Below are positions 49,301 through 55,300 of a stretch of DNA of 64,000 nt, piece by piece. This DNA is from Uloborus plumipes (Eukaryota > Arthropoda > Arachnida > Araneae > Uloboridae): positions 62,001 through 126,000 of the forward strand of contig JAXGGA010001636.1 in the NCBI GenBank assembly GCA_038373865.1, written 5' to 3'. A program made the position numbers and the translations under genes. The stretch's first letter is position 1, and each line of letters opens with the position of its first letter. Below the pieces are notes generated by a model, which worked only from the letters and a program-made list of their open reading frames with translations, was not told the origin of the DNA and made no database searches.

Positions 49301-52300
49301 TGTGTGACTCAGAAAATCCGAGCTGTTGTCTGTGTGAAGTCAAATACGGCTAAAATATGATACAAAAAAGGTTTTGATCTAAAATCGGTGCTGAAACGGA
49401 AAAGTTCCGACTTTTTCAATCTGAAAATAAAATTAATTTTTTATTTTATGTGGAAAAAATATTTCATTGTACCAGGACCACATTTTGTGGAATTGCCCTG
49501 TAACTAGCATAACCTCCACATCAGACACTCCAGTGTCCCCTGTACCTACCACAACTCGTGGTTTAACCGGGATAGGACCTTGAAGAGCGCTCTGTTCTTA
49601 TTGAACCAGACCAAGGGCCGAGCAAACCCTTGGCCCAGCACCCACAGCAACGGAAGGGGCTAAGGGATTTACGGAATCTTAAAATGGACATGACCGAAGA
49701 GAGTTGCGTTTATTTAGTCCTCAATTCAGGAAATTTCACAAAATGGTTGATAATTATATCTCTTAAAACTGCAAAAATTTGTTCCTAAGAGACTTATTCA
49801 CCATTGAGGAGTTAATCTCTTTTTCTTTTTTAAAAAAAGCAATATTTGGGCCAGTTTTCTTTATTCAATAATTCTTCTTCATTTGAGAATATTTAGTTTG
49901 CTGTGTGTCTTTTATCATATTCAAATTTAAACTGATTTTGTAGTTAGATAGAGAAAGTGCACTCAGAACTGGAAAGAACAGTTCTTCCCTGAAGGCTTAT
50001 AAAAGCACAGCATGTCATTAAAATAAGAAATGTGCAAGAATTTTTTACCAATATAAAAGTTCCTGATTGTTATATCCTAATTATCTTTACTGAAAGTTAC
50101 TAGTATAAAAAATACCTAGAAAGGGAGAGGAGATTTCACTGGTTTTGCTTCTCACTTCATATGTAAGAGCTCCATAAAAAATGCCTAGCCGGTCCCGAGA
50201 ATAAATCACTGAGCAAGCATAAGTTGCAATAATTTGTTTCATTTTATATTTCCCGTTGTACAGTATGACCCCTTTCCACTTCAATGTGGCGCACCTTTAA
50301 CTGTTGATTTTCACACAGAAAACAAAGCGACTGCCTACCTGACTGAAGAAGAGAAAAGAGAGTACGATGCGTGCTTTAGGGTCCCTGAAAATGATCGACC
50401 ACTGCTGCCTTCGTCAGAAATGGTCTCGTTAAAGCCCCCAGAAGAGGCAAGTTCATGTTTTACTATTGTTGTTGTAATCATTATGGGAGTATGTAAGATG
50501 CACTTTGTTACTGATATCCATGGGCCTAGCCAGGACTCACGTTAGGGAGGGGCAATCAGGAGCTACCACGATGGAAGGTCACTGTGACCTCCCAAAAATT
50601 ACAATTCCCCCCATGAGTTTTCAAGGGTCATTCCACCACATTCGCCCCAATTCTGGAAGGTCACTGTGACCTCCCAAAAAGTTCAAATTCTCCCAAGCAA
50701 AAGAAAACTGCCATTCTTGTGATTTGACTCCGTGCAAAACTAATCCTTTACTTGTTAAATCGTCAGACTTTTTTTTTACACATTGGATTCGCGTTACAAA
50801 TATTTTTTTACTTTATTCCGTTGTTTTAGAAGTATATGTGCACCAACATGTAACCAGAAAAGTATCAAACAAAAAAAAAATCGGCTAATAAGAAAAAGGT
50901 TGTGAGGTCAGTGACTTCCCATCAGAGTGCCTCTGGCTCTGATCTAGTGGGGTGCAGTTGCCCTTCCCTGCCTTCCTTTGGCCCATGGTGATATCACCAG
51001 AAATGGACTCGTTAAAGGCCCCAGAAGAGGCAAGTTCATGTTTTTTGTTATTATTATTACCGTATTACCCTGCATGCCGGAAAAAGTAAGACTAACCAGC
51101 ATGTCTGGAAATTTGAGTTTTCTGGCATGCCAGATAATCAGGGTTTGAAAAAACACGTTTTATTTAAAACCCAGCCTGCCTGGTTTTTTTTATAAAAAAA
51201 CAGGGTTTTTCACAGTTTTGATGAATAAAGTAGTAATTTTTTTAATGTATTACAGCTTTTAATAGATTACTAATTTTGTTATAGGTTGTACAGAGTGGTT
51301 CCTCTCTTCATCGGCAAAAAGATTCAAAACTCTCGCTTTCCAAGTGGACTCTGTGGCAAACAACTCCTCAAAGGACTCATTTCATTTCGCACTCGAGGCA
51401 AACGTCCATTCTCGTCGAAATCATGGAGCAAATCGAAACAAATTCGGAAAATATCCCAAAATTAGACTCCTCGACATTACAACTTGCGAGAAAATGTGAA
51501 TTCGACACCTACAATGGTCCAGCTTCGAACAATGCGCTTCTGTACGACTGTGATGACTTGTTATTTGAGGATGATTCTGACGTTATCTGTCTGGGTTCTC
51601 AACGAGAGGTTTGGAATGAGCCGGAAATACCCCAAAAACCATCTTTCTCTTTTATTAGTGAGAAATCCAATCCCAAGGACAATTTACTGAAAAGATTATT
51701 TGGTATTGACTTCACGAAATCTTTGAATAAAGGTCCTCCTCTGAATTTGAAGCTGCCCCCTTCGAAGATCGGGTCGGGGAATTTCGACGACGATCCTGTA
51801 GTAGAAGTGAAAGTCACCAAGTCGTTTGATACGATACTACATATTCTGAATAAAAAAATAACTGCCAAACTGAAACGTAAGGCAAAGGAACTGGGAAGGA
51901 ATATTCCTTTTGGAGTCCCGATCACAAAGTTGCGAAGCAACGATTCAGCGCTAAATGAACGGAATAATTTAAGTTGTTCCGTCAATGTCTTGGACTCCTC
52001 AGTAACTATTAAATCAACTATTAATGAACTGAGTTGTTTAAATGCTTCTCTTGACTTGAGCAAGGCCAGTCATCAAAAAGTTTCTGATGACAAAAATTTG
52101 GTGACATCTTTTGTACTTCCAATCACAAAGTTGCAAGCAAACAATAATTCAGTATTAAATGAGCAGAATAATTTAAGTCATTCCCTCAATGTATTGGATT
52201 CCCCATTAACTATTAAATCAATAACAAATGAGCGGAGTTGTTTAAATAATTCCCTTGACTTCAGCAAGGAAAGTAATCTCAAGGATATGGGAAACGTTTC

Positions 52301-55300
52301 TGACGACAAAAATTTGATGCCATCTTTCAAAGTGCCAAATCTCGACTGTGCGGAAAGACAAAATAAAAGTTCATCTGCATCGGTTGACAATTTAGAGGCT
52401 TGTGAAGCAATTTCCTTTGACCTCGATTTTGATTTTCCGGACGAAATCTTAGAATCTCCCAAAGTTATTGATCTTGATCATGGAAAGAATACAACTTCAC
52501 TGGCATGCATGCCAAAATCACTTCAAGCAGATAGTTCTTTGAAAGTCAACAACTCAAAAGAGGTTAGAAAGATCTTAAAACAGTTTTCTACTTCAAAGCA
52601 AAGTAACTCGCCCAATCTTGATGCCTCTTTCTCCCAAACCTTAAAAGTGAAAAAAGTTGTCATGGAAAATGATGTCGCGTGCAACGACTCCTTCAACATG
52701 GAAAAGAACACGGATGCTCGTGCCGATGATTTGGACACTCGCAAAACTTTGAAAATAAATAGCATGTCTAGTACAAATCCATATAAAGTAGATCTTGATT
52801 CTTCATTCAGTACTGACGCTAAGAAAAGGACGTTGAACACTTCTATCGGCGCTACCCAGTGTACGTTGACTCAATTAGTGGACATGATCAACAGCACTGG
52901 CTGTTTAAAGAAAAGTAACCAAGCGAGCGAGGGCAAGGGACCTTTCGAAAGTCCAAAGTCAAAAAATGCCCCGAGTAGTTCTGACGATGAAGTAGCCCCC
53001 ACTCCGCCTAAAAATAGTCAAAGATTGCAACGAATCACCAAAAGTGTGCCCAACTTTGATGGCAGGCATCTCTTGAAGAGGTCCGCATCTGCATCGGAGT
53101 GTTCTTCTAGATACGAGAAGCCTCGGAAATCTGGGAATGGTCGCGATTTCCTTTCTCAATTTTCTTCAGCCTTTGAATGTCGCGAGGATGAAAAAAATTC
53201 AGAAAAAGAGCAAGATGAGCTGCCAGCTATTGAAGAAATAGATATGGGGGCGACACAAAAGTTAGAGTTTGATATTTCGTTTGACTTTTTTGCGTCGTCT
53301 CCTCCTGCAGAGGCTGATTATGTCCAGGAGAACGTCTGTGATAATGCAAAGTCTGAAGTATTAGCACAAAACATCCACAAAACAGAATTGCAGTGCCCTA
53401 ATGAGCCAAATCTAAGGAGTCCAGAAACTAAAGACGATGCTATTATCAGACCAGATGTTGTGCAAGAAGTAGGAAAAGAGGAATTATTAGGTCGCGCTTT
53501 CTCCACTAAAGACAGTTCCGCAAGAGTTCCAAACAAAGAGCTTTTTCTGGAGCCTGATGAATATAATTTTGATAACTTGTGTTCACAAAGTATTTTGCAG
53601 TCTTCTACAATAGGTAGCCCTGTTAAAAGTTATCCTGAACGAAGTGCAGCTAGAAAAAATATTTTTGATGACAGCCTATTTAAAGTACCGGAGTCGAGAG
53701 GCTTTACGGCTGCCTCGAAGGTTTCCGGCAATTCCGTGGTGCATGCGACAAATAACATAAAAGAATCGGTCGGAGGAAATCACCCCAAGTCCAAAAGAAG
53801 GTTCATGGACAGCGATGATTCTGATGATGATTTCCAGTTCATCAAAAAGTTGAAAACAACCGCTTCTAAAAGCGACGATGGCCATAATGGCAGAAAACAG
53901 AGTTCAAAAAGCAAAAAGAGGAAAAGGAATAAGTTCCTCCTCACTCAAGCCGATGTTTCTGGGCCGGAGAGTTCGGAGGAGGATGACAATGTAGATGAAG
54001 ATAGGTTAGAGGACAGTTTTATAGATGACGATGCGTTTTCCCAACAAAATGATACTGACCAGCAGGCTTTGTATCTGAGGTCCATAAGAGGTTTCGCTGG
54101 CTTACCTCAGAAGTATAAACTCAAATTTCTTGAACCTCGAAATGACGATGTTGCCACGGAAACCATATACGATGATACCAACTATGAATTCGATAGCTTT
54201 TGTGTGGGAGATAATGATGTTGAATATCTCAGTTCTGATAATGACAAAACACCAGAAAGGAAAAAGGCCAGTACGAAGAGATTTAAACGTATTCGTACGA
54301 TTGACTCAAGCAGCTCGAACGATGAGACATCTCCGAGGAAGAGTTTTAAAGCTAATGGTGGGGAGAAAGGGTGTTTTAACAATGATAGTGCTACAAGTAA
54401 TAATATTTTACCTACCTTAAGAAAATCAGCAAATGATGTGGGGAAAAGTCTAGAAAGTTCTGTGAACAAAGCAAAAAGTCTAGAAAGTACTGCGAACAAA
54501 GCAAAGAGTCTAGAAAATCCTGTAAACAAAGCAAAAAGTATAGAAAGTTCTGTGAACAAAGCAAAAAGTATAGAAAGTTCTGTGAACAAAGCAAAAATTC
54601 TAGAAAGCTCTGTAAACAAAGCAAAAAGTCTGGAAAATCCTGTAAACAAAGCAAAAAATCTAGAAAGTTCTTTGAACATAGCAGTAGGTAAGAGCAATCA
54701 TAGAGAAAATCCTTCGTCAAAATTAGCAAGGAAGGTCATCTCAAATAAAACTGCTGCTGCTGTGTGCAATAATGCAGCATCTATCAATGCATATCCTGAC
54801 TACGGCAGAAGAAATACTTTAGGAGCAACAACTTCAGGTTTCAGAAATCTCGCTCAAGAAAATGATATTGAAATAGTTTACGAATCTGCTGACAATAAAT
54901 ATTCCGATCAGAAATTTTCTCGATTCCTGTCTTCACTTCAAAATAAAAACGTTGTTCGAAACAGCGTAAAATCTAATCAAAACCATCCCGTGCCCCCGGA
55001 ATTCGTAGATGATGTAATGTGCTTTGATTTAGAAAATTTAGACGAGACTTTCTCCGAGTTTGAAGGTGCCAAAAGTCTCGCCGCTGAAAAAAACAAGCCA
55101 GAAATTTCAAAGGGTAAGATAAATGCCAATGAAGGTAGATCTCAGAAAGATATAGATGAAGTCATGTGCTTTGATTTAGAAAATTTAGACAATTTGTCTG
55201 AGTTTGAAGACATTGAACAGTTTGCCATTGAGAAAAAAAAGCAAGAGAAAAAAGAGGCATCAAAAAATAATATTGATATTAAATCTAGTGTAAAAAAGGC

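Noticed and set aside
49505..49680. A tRNA or other structured RNA in the GC-richer block
   Set aside because: No cloverleaf could be drawn; it looks like an old repeat.
54446..54685. CRISPR-like array of 30-bp repeats
   Set aside because: In-frame coding tandem repeats without spacers in a eukaryotic gene.
54182..54729. Leucine/phenylalanine-rich minus-strand open frames
   Set aside because: Shadows of the FANCM decapeptide repeat on the opposite strand.
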